Assembly: GCA_029248745.1 (NCBI GenBank) | Contig: JAQWIT010000020.1 | Coordinates: 62,001 to 126,000 of the forward strand | DNA length: 64,000 bases | Reading direction: 5' to 3' | DNA from: Gammaproteobacteria bacterium | GTDB taxonomy: Bacteria > Pseudomonadota > Gammaproteobacteria > Nitrosococcales > Methylophagaceae | Part shown: positions 12,986 to 25,181 of the stretch, one piece after another | How the letters are laid out: every line of letters begins with the position of its first letter | Position numbering within the stretch: the stretch's first letter is position 1 | Translations under genes and position numbers: made by a program | Notes under the pieces: generated by a model | The model's input: the letters and a program-made list of their open reading frames with translations, nothing else | What the model was told of the DNA's origin: nothing | Databases searched by the model: none

Positions 12986-13888
12986 ATGAGACACTTTTTA
13001 ACATTAAAAGATTTGAGTTCAGCAGAATTGGAACAACTCATCCAACGTGCGATTACTTTAAAAAAAATGCACAAAAAGGGTGAAATATATGAACCCCTCA
13101 ATAACAAAGTGCTTGGAATGATTTTTGAAAAATCATCGACACGGACACGTGTTTCTTTTGAATCGGCGATGATTCAATTCGGTGGTGGCTCCATTTTTTT
13201 ATCACCAAATGATACCCAATTAGGACGGGGCGAACCGATTGAAGACTCTGCTAGAGTCATTTCTAGTATGGTCGATGTCGTGATGATAAGAACCTTTGAA
13301 CATGACAAGGTAGAACAATTTGCACGTTATTCTTCTGTACCCGTCATTAATGCCTTAACGGATGATTATCACCCTTGTCAGTTATTGGCCGACATGCAAA
13401 CGTACCTTGAGCAACGTGGTAGTATTAAAGGTAAGACGGTGACCTGGGTAGGGGATGGCAATAATATGTGTCATTCGTATATTAATGCAGCTGAACGCTT
13501 TGGTTTCGACCTGAACATTGCGACGCCAGAAGGTTATAGTCCAAACCAAGAGATTATTGATAATACACAAGCAAAAATCGATTTATTTAATAATGTTAGT
13601 GATGCAGTAACACAGTCAGACCTTATTGTGACCGATGTCTGGGCTAGCATGGGCCAAGAAGAAGAACAGAAAAAACGCGAAGTTGCCTTTGCAGACTTTC
13701 AAGTCAATGATGATGTAATGGCCTTAGCGAATGACGATGCTTTATTTATGCATTGCCTACCGGCGCATCGTGGTGAGGAAGTCTCTGCATCGGTCATTGA
13801 TGGGAAACAATGTGTCGTCTGGGATGAGGCTGAAAATAGGCTACACGCCCAAAAAGCATTATTAGAGTTTTTGAACGCTAACAGTTAA
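12986..13888 (+). CDS. argF: Ornithine carbamoyltransferase
   Basis: 300 aa; [24 protein letters not shown] motifs. Confidence 0.95.
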   Translation: MRHFLTLKDLSSAELEQLIQRAITLKKMHKKGEIYEPLNNKVLGMIFEKSSTRTRVSFESAMIQFGGGSIFLSPNDTQLGRGEPIEDSARVISSMVDVVMIRTFEHDKVEQFARYSSVPVINALTDDYHPCQLLADMQTYLEQRGSIKGKTVTWVGDGNNMCHSYINAAERFGFDLNIATPEGYSPNQEIIDNTQAKIDLFNNVSDAVTQSDLIVTDVWASMGQEEEQKKREVAFADFQVNDDVMALANDDALFMHCLPAHRGEEVSASVIDGKQCVVWDEAENRLHAQKALLEFLNANS

Positions 13889-14549
13889 GTTGTTCGCTTA
13901 AGGTATTTAAACGTTCAACGGTGCCAATATCAGACCATTGGCCTGTAAACACTTCCCCCGATGCTTGCTGAGCATGAATGGCTTTCATTAAGATGGGTTT
14001 TAAAGGCATGGTTTGAGCCGACAATCCATTAAACAAAGAGGGGTCATAGATGCCAATACCACTGTAGGTATACTTCGGATCACCTCCTTCAGATAGCAAA
14101 CCCGATGTGATTGCAAAATCACCATTAGGATGATGCTCAGGGTTTTTGACTAACACCAAATGACATTGTGTATGCTGTTCCAGTGTTTTATTAGCCAACT
14201 GTTCAAAGGGATAATCTGTCCAAATATCACCATTAACGACCAAGAAAGGTGAGTCCCCCAGTAGCGGTAAAGCATTGACAATACCACCAGCGGTTTCTAA
14301 GCGACCTTCATGTTCATTTGAGTACTGAATCGTGGCACCATAGCGTTTACCATCTCCTAAGAGTGCCGGAAATTGTTCGCCTAGATGAGCATGATTAATC
14401 ACTAAATCACGTAAACCTACCTGTACGAGTGCATCAATCGTGTATTCAATTAAGCGTTTATCACCTGCTTTTAGCAAAGGCTTAGGTGTTGTATCGGTCA
14501 ATGGCTGCATTCGTTCACCACGGCCTGCAGCTAAAATTATGGTTTTCAT
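13878..14549 (-). CDS. murU: N-acetylmuramate-1-phosphate uridylyltransferase family nucleotidyltransferase
   Basis: [36 protein letters not shown]; pairs with the upstream amgK-like kinase. Confidence 0.85.
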   Translation of the reverse strand: MKTIILAAGRGERMQPLTDTTPKPLLKAGDKRLIEYTIDALVQVGLRDLVINHAHLGEQFPALLGDGKRYGATIQYSNEHEGRLETAGGIVNALPLLGDSPFLVVNGDIWTDYPFEQLANKTLEQHTQCHLVLVKNPEHHPNGDFAITSGLLSEGGDPKYTYSGIGIYDPSLFNGLSAQTMPLKPILMKAIHAQQASGEVFTGQWSDIGTVERLNTLSEQLNC

Positions 14550-15526
14550 TTTGAAAGGGCGTTTATTTGGTTATTTGAAGACAAAAAGTCAGCGAGTGGT
14601 TGTAAATTATCATAACGCCGACAAACTTGTAAGATATAGCGCAAAGTTTGCGGTAAGTCATCGATATAATTAGGTTTATTATCACGATAGTTAAGGCGAC
14701 AAAAGATACCGAGCACTTTCAAATGCCTTTGTAAACCCATTAAATCGAACCAACGCGTGAAGGTTGTAATATCACAGTTGGGTAAAAGCTCGTGCTGTTG
14801 AGCAGCACTAAAATAATAGTGTATCCATGCTTCGAGCTTATCTTCCGGCCAGGAGATATAACAATCCCGTAACAGTGATACTAAATCGTAAGTAATGGGG
14901 CCAATAACTGCATCTTGAAAATCAATGATCCCTGGGTTATGTTTTGCATCAACCATTAAATTACGAGAATGGTAATCACGATGAACAACCGATTGTGGCT
15001 GGGATAGCGCATTATCGATTAGGGTATCGAATAGAGGTTGTAAAAAAGCAGGCGGAGATAATTCAAAGTGTCGTTCTAAAAACCATTCTGGGAATAAATT
15101 TAATTCGGTTTGTAACAACTTGGAATCATAACGTGGCAAGTCAATGCCAGTCGGGTCACTGCACTGTATCTTAATTAAACTATCAATGGCGTCCCGATAT
15201 AAATTATCAGCCGAATGATTATTTAGCATATCGAGATAGGGCTGAGTTCCTAAATCCGATAAAAGTAAAAGCCCCATTTCTGAATTCTGGGCGATAATAT
15301 TCGGCACATGAAGAGATTGCGAATTCAAAAACTGACTGACTTTTATGAAAGGGGCTATATCCTCTTGCGAAGGTGGCGCATCCATCACAATCCAGGTCAA
15401 CTCAGCTTGGCTAACACGAAAGTAACGCCGAAAGCTGGCATCGCTTGAAGCGGGTGTGATTGTGAAGTCTTCGCTATTAAGTACGTCACTTAGCCAAGAT
15501 TTGATTGTGCTGAGTCTCTGGTCCAT
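14546..15526 (-). CDS. amgK: Aminoglycoside-phosphotransferase family sugar kinase, AmgK-like
   Basis: VVHRDYHSRNLMVD...GIIDFQDAVIGPITYDLVSLLRDCY; 4-bp overlap with murU. Confidence 0.85.
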   Translation of the reverse strand: MDQRLSTIKSWLSDVLNSEDFTITPASSDASFRRYFRVSQAELTWIVMDAPPSQEDIAPFIKVSQFLNSQSLHVPNIIAQNSEMGLLLLSDLGTQPYLDMLNNHSADNLYRDAIDSLIKIQCSDPTGIDLPRYDSKLLQTELNLFPEWFLERHFELSPPAFLQPLFDTLIDNALSQPQSVVHRDYHSRNLMVDAKHNPGIIDFQDAVIGPITYDLVSLLRDCYISWPEDKLEAWIHYYFSAAQQHELLPNCDITTFTRWFDLMGLQRHLKVLGIFCRLNYRDNKPNYIDDLPQTLRYILQVCRRYDNLQPLADFLSSNNQINALSK

Positions 15527-15534
15527 TACTTTAC

Positions 15535-16134
15535 CTATCGATGAGTTGATTGTTCGGATAGGACATTAACACCGGCATTGTTTAGTAAACGCGTTAATTG
15601 AATCAAGGGTAAGCCTACTAAACTATTAGGATCATCACCGCTTAGTTTATCGAATAAACAAATACCGAGCCCTTCAGATTTAAAGCTGCCTGCACATTGA
15701 TAAGGCTGCTCTGCCAATAAATAGGCTTCTATTTCATTATCAGTTAAGGTGCGAAACGTAACATCGAAAGGCTCGACTAGAGATTGCATCTTGTCTCGAC
15801 GGGCATCATACAGCGCCAAGCCTGTTACAAAACGAACTGTTTTACCGGAGGCTAACTTAAGTTGTTCAAGTGCTTTGTCATGAGTGCCTGGTTTTCCGAG
15901 AATGTTTCCATTGATGACAGCAACTTGGTCTGAGCCAATGATCAGTGCATGCGAATGGTCAGCAGCAATGGCCATCGCTTTTTGCTGTGCTAATCGTTCA
16001 ACTAAGGCTGTTGGTGTTTCTTTTTGTTGCGGACTTTCATCTATATCGGGTGATACGGTAATAAAGGGAAGATTTAACTTACCTAATAATGTTGCACGAA
16101 AAGGCGAACTTGAGCCAAGAACGAGGGTTTGCAT
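15535..16134 (-). CDS. maf: Maf-family nucleoside triphosphate pyrophosphatase
   Basis: LVLGSSSPFRATLLGKLNLPF, IGSDQVAV; start at internal Met (MQTLVLGSS). Confidence 0.9.
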   Translation of the reverse strand: MQTLVLGSSSPFRATLLGKLNLPFITVSPDIDESPQQKETPTALVERLAQQKAMAIAADHSHALIIGSDQVAVINGNILGKPGTHDKALEQLKLASGKTVRFVTGLALYDARRDKMQSLVEPFDVTFRTLTDNEIEAYLLAEQPYQCAGSFKSEGLGICLFDKLSGDDPNSLVGLPLIQLTRLLNNAGVNVLSEQSTHR

Positions 16135-16161
16135 AAGTATTCGCTCCACTAATAGAGAAGG

Positions 16162-17823
<1,662 letters not shown>

Positions 17824-17872
17824 CTAAAAAAGAACCTTGTTAATATGAAGAGACTTTAATTACTATACCGTT

Positions 17873-18784
17873 GTGATGATACGACCTCAACAACCTGACA
17901 ATGCCAAGTTGATGCGATGGGCAACTTATGCCTCAGTAACGACAGCGATCGTTCTAATTATTGCCAAAATAATAGCTTGGTTTATGACAGACTCCGTCAG
18001 TATTATGGCTACGTTATTAGACTCGAGTTTAGATGTATTAGCGTCAGTGATTAACTTAGTTGCTGTTAGACATGCACTGCAACCTGCAGATAATGAACAC
18101 CGGTTTGGACATGGTAAAGCAGAAGCTTTATCGGGGATTGGCCAGGCTCTGTTTATTGCGGGGTCTGCTGGTTTCTTATTGTTACAAGCTATTGGCCGTA
18201 TTATTAACCCACAGGCGATTATTACTGAAATAGAAGTTGGTGTCGGCGTCATGATTTTTTCAATTGCTGCAACCTTGCTACTCTTATCCTTCCAGAAATA
18301 TGTCGTTAGTAAAACGGGTTCAACAGCGATTAAAGCGGACGCACTCCACTACAAGACGGATTTACTCGTCAACGGTAGTGTGATTATTGCGCTGTTTTTA
18401 ACTGTCTATGGTTGGTCTTATTTCGATGCTATTTTTGGAATATGTATTGCGATATTTATCCTATATAGCGCATGGCAAATCGTTAAAGAAGCAATTGATT
18501 TATTAATGGATCACGAAATTGATGATCAAGAGAGAGATAAAATTCGTGACATTGTATTACAGCATGACCAAGTTCTGGGTTATCACGATTTAAGAACACG
18601 CCGTTCGGGCACGCGAGTTTTTGTGCAGCTCCACTTAGAATTAGATGCCGAGCAAACACTCGCTTCAGCACATGAAATTGCGGATACGATTGAAAAAAGA
18701 ATTGCAGTGTTATTTGATGATGCAGAAGTTTTGATTCATGAGGACCCCGTATTACGGAGTTCAGAAGGGCAAGGGTCGGTATAA
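17873..18784 (+). CDS. fieF: Cation diffusion facilitator transporter (FieF-like)
   Basis: 303 aa; LLDSSLDVLASVINLVAVRHALQPADNEHRFGHGKAEALSG. Confidence 0.88.
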   Translation: MMIRPQQPDNAKLMRWATYASVTTAIVLIIAKIIAWFMTDSVSIMATLLDSSLDVLASVINLVAVRHALQPADNEHRFGHGKAEALSGIGQALFIAGSAGFLLLQAIGRIINPQAIITEIEVGVGVMIFSIAATLLLLSFQKYVVSKTGSTAIKADALHYKTDLLVNGSVIIALFLTVYGWSYFDAIFGICIAIFILYSAWQIVKEAIDLLMDHEIDDQERDKIRDIVLQHDQVLGYHDLRTRRSGTRVFVQLHLELDAEQTLASAHEIADTIEKRIAVLFDDAEVLIHEDPVLRSSEGQGSV

Positions 18785-18786
18785 TC

Positions 18787-19407
18787 ATGCAAGATTTCAT
18801 CAGCATGGCATCGCCGGCCTTTAGTATTAACATCGTTTACATTATTGCGATAGCAACAGTAATTGTGCTGTTCATTCTATTGTTTTTATTACTGCGAAAT
18901 CGTCATCGAAATAATACTTATAAAATCAGTAAAATATTATCTCCTCTCACCCGTTCACGCGTCAATAATATTATTATCCCAGATGGAATTGGCGGCTTGT
19001 TAGAGATTGAGCAACTTAGATTAACGGACCAAGGAATTTTAATTGTCGAAACTTATCAAATCAGTGGCCATCTTTTTGGGGCAGAAGAAATAGACCAATG
19101 GACGCAATTACTCAATGGTCGCAGTTACAAGTTTGCCAACCCGCTCAGACATATTAGAACATCACGCCAAGCCATCATGAGTCTGATAGCCGATACGCCG
19201 ATTTTCTATTGCGTGATTTTCAGTGGTGAGGCGAGTTTCCCAAAAGGTAGGCCAGAAGGGATTTCCGTTGTTGAGTCATTAGTGGATGATTTGAAAGCAA
19301 TCAGTTTTCAAGCAAAACAAACACAAACAACACAACAAGCTTGGGATAAACTACTACGTATCGCGCGTAAAAATGGACGAGCAGCCAAGCTAGGAGAGGA
19401 AATTTAA
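18787..19407 (+). CDS. NERD (nuclease-related domain) protein with N-terminal TM helix
   Basis: NNIIIPDGIGGLLEIEQLRLTDQGILIVETYQISGHLFGAE... is NERD-like. Confidence 0.7.
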   Translation: MQDFISMASPAFSINIVYIIAIATVIVLFILLFLLLRNRHRNNTYKISKILSPLTRSRVNNIIIPDGIGGLLEIEQLRLTDQGILIVETYQISGHLFGAEEIDQWTQLLNGRSYKFANPLRHIRTSRQAIMSLIADTPIFYCVIFSGEASFPKGRPEGISVVESLVDDLKAISFQAKQTQTTQQAWDKLLRIARKNGRAAKLGEEI

Positions 19408-20319
19408 ATGTCTGATAAACCATTAGTTGTGGCAATTTCATCCCGGGCATTATTCAACCTAGATGAAAGTCACCACATCTATGAAGAGCAGGGCACACAG
19501 GCCTATTGTGAATATCAGATAGAGCATGAAGATACCCCACTAGCACCCGGTGGTGCATTTACATTAGTCAGTAAGTTACTGGCTCTGAATGAAGGAAGTC
19601 CAGCCAAAAAACCCAATGTTGAAATTATTTTATTATCACGTAACAGCTCAGATACAGGACTAAGGGTATTTAATTCCATCCAACATCATGGCTTAGCAAT
19701 CAGTCGGGCTGTTTTCACTTCAGGCAGTAGTCCATACCGTTATGTGGCTCCTTTTGGCGCTAATCTGTTTTTATCAACGAGTCCAGAAGATGTTAGAAAA
19801 GCATTAAACGAAGGCGTTGCAGCAGCGACTATCCTGCCCGCCAAAGCCAGTCAAAATAAGAAAGATGACAAGCCCCAATTACGAATTGCTTTTGATGGTG
19901 ATGCGGTGTTGTTTTCGGACGAGTCAGAGCGTATCTATAAAGAAAAAGGCTTACAAGCATTTACGGAAAATGAACAGCAAACAGCAAAAAACCCATTAAG
20001 TGGTGGCCCTTTTAAAGCATTCTTAAAAACATTAAATCACTTGCAAACACAATTTCCTGAAGAAGATTCCCCATTAAGAACGGCCTTAGTAACAGCCCGA
20101 TCAGCACCGGCCCATGAACGTGTCATTAGAACACTACGTGCATGGGGAATACGCATCGATGAGGCAATATTTTTAGGCGGTATGGAGAAGGGACCATTTT
20201 TAAAATCTTTTGGTGCAGATATCTTCTTCGATGATCAACAAGGACATTGTGATTCAGCACGAGAGCATGTTGCGACAGGCCATGTGCCACATGGTATTGC
20301 CAATGAAGATATGGAATAA
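19408..20319 (+). CDS. 5'-nucleotidase (cytosolic NT5C1-like family)
   Basis: ISSRALFNLDESHHIYEEQG, IAFDGDAVLFSDESERIYKEKGLQAF, GGMEKGPFLKSFGADIFFDDQ. Confidence 0.85.
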   Translation: MSDKPLVVAISSRALFNLDESHHIYEEQGTQAYCEYQIEHEDTPLAPGGAFTLVSKLLALNEGSPAKKPNVEIILLSRNSSDTGLRVFNSIQHHGLAISRAVFTSGSSPYRYVAPFGANLFLSTSPEDVRKALNEGVAAATILPAKASQNKKDDKPQLRIAFDGDAVLFSDESERIYKEKGLQAFTENEQQTAKNPLSGGPFKAFLKTLNHLQTQFPEEDSPLRTALVTARSAPAHERVIRTLRAWGIRIDEAIFLGGMEKGPFLKSFGADIFFDDQQGHCDSAREHVATGHVPHGIANEDME

Positions 20320-20359
20320 ACAAGGATGGTAGCTAAATAAAACCTGAGGTTTAAAACTG

Positions 20360-21485
20360 GATTAAAGGCCTTAGTGATGAAGATATGTCTGGCTTTGCGA
20401 TTACTGTGACTGATCTGACGGCAAAAATTGATAGTTATGATACGTCAGCAGTTGATGTCGCCCGGTTGATTCCAAAAGATCCTGCTTTAACGAGCAGGCC
20501 ATTAAAAATGGCTAATACCTTTCGGTATCACCTCAGTTCGCAAAAAATAAGCACTGTTTCCCGTGCGATTATGGTGCTTGGTTTTGAGAAAGTACGATCT
20601 TTAAGGATTTCATTGGTCTTAGTCGATTCTTTACAAGCAGGACAACAACGTGACAAATTGACCTCTGAAATTACACAACCTTTTCATGCCGCAATTCAGG
20701 CACAAGAATTAGCAGCTAACTTCACAGAGGGGTGGCAGAGTGAGCAGTTAATGACGTACTACTAAAAATGGACGCTATGTACAGCATACCTGTTAAAGAG
20801 CTCAGGACTTTTGTATAAGCCAATGCCAAGCTTGCGAGTGAAAAAACACAACTTTATGGTGTTAGTAAGGTGAGTAAGGTTATTCCTCAAGCGGGTGATG
20901 ATGAAGCAGAACAAGTCATCGTATTAGAAGAAACGCTAAATGGAGCGGAAGAAGCGTATTCCACTTATCTAGACCAGCCCCAGTTACAATCAGCCATTCA
21001 GCAAGATATGGCTGCTGCATTTGATGAAAAGACAAACATTATTATTATATTGGAGACGGCCTTAGAAGGATTACATCGTGGTGTAGGCACAGATAGGCCC
21101 TCATTTGCTATTTTGTCGAAAGTTCGAGAACAGATTATATGTAAATATGCGCCTGGTGAAAGCAATGAGAAGTTATCTCAACAATTCCAAATAGATATCT
21201 CACGGGACAATAGAATATTTGAGCAGATAGTTGATGACAAGAAAGCAAGTCATGTATTAGAAGAATCGACTTCGACTAAAGGGAACTTGTCTAACAAGAA
21301 CTTGGCTATTAAGTTATCCACCCTATTTGGCTATGCCCACAGTAGTGCGAGGTAAAGTCATTGGTTTATTTATTGCCGATCAGAATGCCAGTGGCCGGGA
21401 AATAACAGATAATGATTTCATTTCATTTCAACAGTTTTGTCAGCAGGCGAATATGGGGCTGACCTTTTTAACGATGCAAGGCTAG
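20360..21485 (+). pseudogene. HDOD-domain signalling protein, decayed
   Basis: WIKGLSDEDMSGFAITVTDLTAKIDSYDTSAVDVARLIPKDPALTSRPLKMANTFRYH... HDOD similarity runs into a stop at 20763-20765 and resumes in other frames (KMDAMYSIPVKEL..., then the ORF at 20870-21355, then VVRGKVIGLFIADQNASGREITDNDF...). No in-frame start at the 5' end. Confidence 0.75.
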
Positions 21486-21547
21486 TTTTCTAACACAGAC
21501 CTGTTTATAATATCGGACTTTCTTCGGGCCCGAACCGAAACGATTAT

Positions 21548-21632
21548 GCGAGAGTGGCGGAATTGGTAGACGCGCTAGATTTAGGTTCTAGTGGGGTAAC
21601 CTGTGAGAGTTCGAGTCTCTCCTCTCGTACCA
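21548..21632 (+). tRNA. tRNA-Leu(UAG)
   Basis: Acceptor GCGAGAG/CTCTCGT (G-U at position 1), anticodon stem-loop CTAGA-TTTAGGT-TCTAG, long variable arm, T-arm GAGAGTTCGAGTCTCTC, encoded CCA. Confidence 0.95.
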
Positions 21633-21692
21633 TTTCGAAATACAGGCGATGATTGCATCGCCTTTATTTCAACTCCCAAATTGAGGTTAAGA

Positions 21693-22997
21693 ATGCAAGT
21701 TACTGTGGAAAATGTCAGCGAGCTTGGTCGCCGGATGACGGTGACAGTTGAAGATGCGAATATTGAGCAAACTGTAAATGATCGCTTAAATGCGCTTCGT
21801 CCAAATGTGAAAGCGGCAGGTTTTCGTCCAGGCAAAGTGCCGATGAAAATGGTTGCACAAATGCATGGTGCTTCAGCACGCAATGAAACGATTGACGGCG
21901 TCATTCAAAACAGCATGCAAGAAGCCTTTACACAAGAAAAAATTCAACCTGCTAGCCGACCTTCTATCGAAGAGATAAAGGAAGAGGGCGAATCATTTAT
22001 CTTTGTGCTGAGCTATGAAGTGTTCCCAGATATTAAAGACGTCAACATGAAAGGCGCTAAAGTTGAAAAAGTCACTGCAGAAGTTGAAGATGCAGATGTG
22101 GATAACATGTTAGAAACATTGCGTGAGCAGCGTGCAACCTGGGAGACATTGAAGCGTGGTGTAAAAGACGGCGAGCAAATCACAGTTGATTTCGTGGGTA
22201 CTATTGGTGGAGAAGCTTTCCAAGGTGGTACAGGTACAGATGTTGCTATTGAGATTGGCTCTGGCAATATGATTCCGGGTTTTGAAGACCAGTTGTTGGG
22301 TAAAAAAGCAGGCCAAGAAACAACAGTTAAAGTCACCTTCCCTGAAGATTATCAAGCACAAGAATTAGCAGGTAAAGAAGCTGAGTTTGCTGTCACTGTT
22401 AAATCAGTGGCTAAGAAAAAATTGCCTAAGTTAGATAAAGAATTCGCAGCACTCTGTGGTGTCGAAGCAGGTCTAGCAGCATTGAAAAAAGAAGTACGCG
22501 CCAATATGGGCCGTGAACTTGAGAATGCGTTAAAGCAAAAAAACAAAAAAACTATAATGGATATGTTGACTGAAAAGAATGAAGTTAACCTTCCAGAAGC
22601 GCCTGTTCAACGAGAAGCAGAACATTTAATGGAGCAAGCAAAAAACAACTTGAAACAGCAAGGTGTCAATATTGAAGGTATTCCATTTACAACAGACGGT
22701 TTCATGGATTCTGCAAAACAACGTGTTGCATTGAGCTTATTAATTGGTAAGATTATCAGCGATAATGAAATTCAAGCGGATGAGGAAAGCGTAAAAGCGG
22801 TCATTGATCTAATGGCAAGCAGTTACGAAGATCCAGAAGACGTTGTGAATCATTACATGAATGATCCACAGAAGCTATCTGAAGTTCAAATGATGGTGGT
22901 TGAAGATATGGTAGTTGAGCACGTCCTTGGACAAGTTAAAGTTGAACAAACAGCATCAACATTTAGCGAGGTCATGAACGCGAGCAACGCTGCTTAA
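21693..22997 (+). CDS. tig: Trigger factor
   Basis: MQVTVENVSELGRRMTVTVE; PPIase domain GEQITVDFVGTIGGEAFQGG; upstream of clpP. Confidence 0.95.
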   Translation: MQVTVENVSELGRRMTVTVEDANIEQTVNDRLNALRPNVKAAGFRPGKVPMKMVAQMHGASARNETIDGVIQNSMQEAFTQEKIQPASRPSIEEIKEEGESFIFVLSYEVFPDIKDVNMKGAKVEKVTAEVEDADVDNMLETLREQRATWETLKRGVKDGEQITVDFVGTIGGEAFQGGTGTDVAIEIGSGNMIPGFEDQLLGKKAGQETTVKVTFPEDYQAQELAGKEAEFAVTVKSVAKKKLPKLDKEFAALCGVEAGLAALKKEVRANMGRELENALKQKNKKTIMDMLTEKNEVNLPEAPVQREAEHLMEQAKNNLKQQGVNIEGIPFTTDGFMDSAKQRVALSLLIGKIISDNEIQADEESVKAVIDLMASSYEDPEDVVNHYMNDPQKLSEVQMMVVEDMVVEHVLGQVKVEQTASTFSEVMNASNAA

Positions 22998-23021
22998 TAA
23001 TCTCGTACCAACTGACAGAAG

Positions 23022-23054
23022 ATAGCCCGCGCTCATTCGCTGAGTGCGGGCTAT
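23022..23054 (+). terminator. Rho-independent terminator after tig
   Basis: ATAGCCCGC ... GCGGGCTAT then TTTTGTTT. Confidence 0.8.
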
Positions 23055-23086
23055 TTTGTTTATACAACTGACTAGAATGGAAAATT

Positions 23087-23725
23087 ATGACTAACACGAT
23101 CTTGAATCAGACAATGCCGAATATTGATAATGCACTTGTACCAATGGTAGTGGAACAAACCTCAAGAGGTGAGCGTTCATACGATATTTATTCTCGTCTT
23201 TTAAAAGAACGTGTGATTTTTTTAGTCGGTCAGGTTGAAGACCATATGGCTAATCTTGTTGTGGCCCAACTGTTATTCTTAGAATCAGAAAACCCGGACA
23301 AAGATATCCATCTCTATATCAACTCACCAGGCGGTGCCGTGACAGCAGGTCTGGCAATTTACGACACCATGCAGTTTATTAAACCGAATGTGAGTACCCT
23401 TTGTATTGGCCAAGCCGCTAGTATGGGCGCTGTATTATTAGCTGGGGGTGAGTCAGGTAAACGTCATTGCTTGCCGAACTCACGCATCATGGTCCATCAA
23501 CCATTAGGTGGTTTCCAAGGCCAGGCATCAGATATAGAAATTCACGCACAAGAGATTTTATCTATACGTGAGCGCTTAAATGGTATCTTAGCGAATCATA
23601 CTGGCCAAGATATCGAACAAATTCAAAAAGATACTGATCGCGATAACTTTATGAATGGTGAACAAGCACTAGAATATGGTTTAATTGATTCAGTACTCAG
23701 TAATCGCCCTGAAGAAAAGTCATAA
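23087..23725 (+). CDS. clpP: ATP-dependent Clp protease proteolytic subunit
   Basis: [35 protein letters not shown]. Confidence 0.97.
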   Translation: MTNTILNQTMPNIDNALVPMVVEQTSRGERSYDIYSRLLKERVIFLVGQVEDHMANLVVAQLLFLESENPDKDIHLYINSPGGAVTAGLAIYDTMQFIKPNVSTLCIGQAASMGAVLLAGGESGKRHCLPNSRIMVHQPLGGFQGQASDIEIHAQEILSIRERLNGILANHTGQDIEQIQKDTDRDNFMNGEQALEYGLIDSVLSNRPEEKS

Positions 23726-23764
23726 TCTGTCGATAAGAAGTTTGGAAACGAAGGATGTTTGAAG

Positions 23765-25039
23765 ATGAGTGAAGATAACAACGACGATAAACTACTGTAT
23801 TGCTCTTTTTGTGGCAAAAGTCAGCATGAAGTCAAAAAACTGATTGCAGGCCCGTCTGTTTTCGTCTGTGATGAATGTGTCGATTTGTGTAATGATATTA
23901 TTCGCGAAGAAATGTTAGAAACCACACCAGAAGAAGAACAAGAACATCTACCAACACCGCGCGATATCAATGAAGCGCTTGATAACTATGTGATTGGCCA
24001 AGAAAAAGCCAAACGTGTGTTATCAGTAGCGGTTTATAACCATTACAAACGTCTACGTTTCGGCGCCAAGAAAACGGATGATGTTGAGCTATCTAAAAGT
24101 AATATTTTAGTTATTGGACCAACAGGTAGTGGTAAGACCTTATTAGCAGAAACCCTAGCTCGCCAACTTAACGTGCCATTTACCATGGCAGACGCAACAA
24201 CGTTAACTGAAGCTGGTTATGTTGGTGAGGATGTTGAAAACATTATTCAAAAGTTACTGCAAAAATGCGACTATGATGTTGAAAAAGCAGAAACGGGCAT
24301 TGTGTATATTGATGAGATCGATAAAATTTCACGTAAATCAGATAACCCATCGATTACCCGTGATGTCTCAGGTGAAGGCGTACAACAAGCCCTATTGAAA
24401 CTAATTGAAGGTACAACAGCATCAATTCCGCCTCAAGGTGGTAGAAAACATCCACAACAAGAATTCCTACAAGTTGATACCAGCAAGATTTTATTTATCT
24501 GTGGTGGCGCGTTCGCAGGTTTAGATAAAGTTATTCGAAATCGGTCTCATAAGGGTGGTATTGGTTTTTCAGCAGAACTACAAAGTATTGATACTGAGCG
24601 TGATGCATCTGAGATGTTAAAAACAATAGAACCAGAGGACTTGATTCGATATGGCTTGATCCCTGAGTTTGTTGGACGTTTACCTGTCGTGGCGACCTTA
24701 TCGGAACTCGATGAGGATGCGTTAGTCCAAATTTTAACGGAACCAAAAAATTCATTAACCAAACAATATCAAAAAATGTTTGAAATGGAAGAGGCGACCA
24801 TTGAATTCAGAGACGATGCACTGCGTGCGATAGCACACAAAGCGATGGAGCGTAAAACCGGTGCACGTGGTTTAAGATCTATTATTGAAAATGTATTACT
24901 CGATACTATGTTTGATTTACCATCAACAGAGAACGTATCTAAAGTGGTCATCGATGAAAATGTGGTTAATGGTGAGAACGCCCCAATATTAATTTATCAA
25001 GACCAAGCGAAAGACTTAGCGGCAAGTGATAACAGCTAA
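23765..25039 (+). CDS. clpX: ATP-dependent Clp protease ATP-binding subunit ClpX
   Basis: Zinc-binding N-terminus [11 protein letters not shown]...[22 protein letters not shown]; alternative start at 23759. Confidence 0.97.
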   Translation: MSEDNNDDKLLYCSFCGKSQHEVKKLIAGPSVFVCDECVDLCNDIIREEMLETTPEEEQEHLPTPRDINEALDNYVIGQEKAKRVLSVAVYNHYKRLRFGAKKTDDVELSKSNILVIGPTGSGKTLLAETLARQLNVPFTMADATTLTEAGYVGEDVENIIQKLLQKCDYDVEKAETGIVYIDEIDKISRKSDNPSITRDVSGEGVQQALLKLIEGTTASIPPQGGRKHPQQEFLQVDTSKILFICGGAFAGLDKVIRNRSHKGGIGFSAELQSIDTERDASEMLKTIEPEDLIRYGLIPEFVGRLPVVATLSELDEDALVQILTEPKNSLTKQYQKMFEMEEATIEFRDDALRAIAHKAMERKTGARGLRSIIENVLLDTMFDLPSTENVSKVVIDENVVNGENAPILIYQDQAKDLAASDNS

Positions 25040-25090
25040 TACAAGTTATTAGTAATTATTATTTAAATGACATTTTTTAATATCGTTTTG

Positions 25091-25118
25091 CTTGAATATT
25101 TCCATTACGTCTCCATAT
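25091..25118 (+). promoter_or_regulatory. Candidate sigma-32 heat-shock promoter for lon
   Basis: CTTGAA - 14 nt - CTCCATAT, close to the sigma-32 consensus, ~65 bp upstream of the lon ATG. Confidence 0.55.
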
Positions 25119-25181
25119 AGTGAGATATGAAAAATAGATGTGTTGATTTTCAGGCATCATCAAGTCGCAGAGGTCTAAAAG

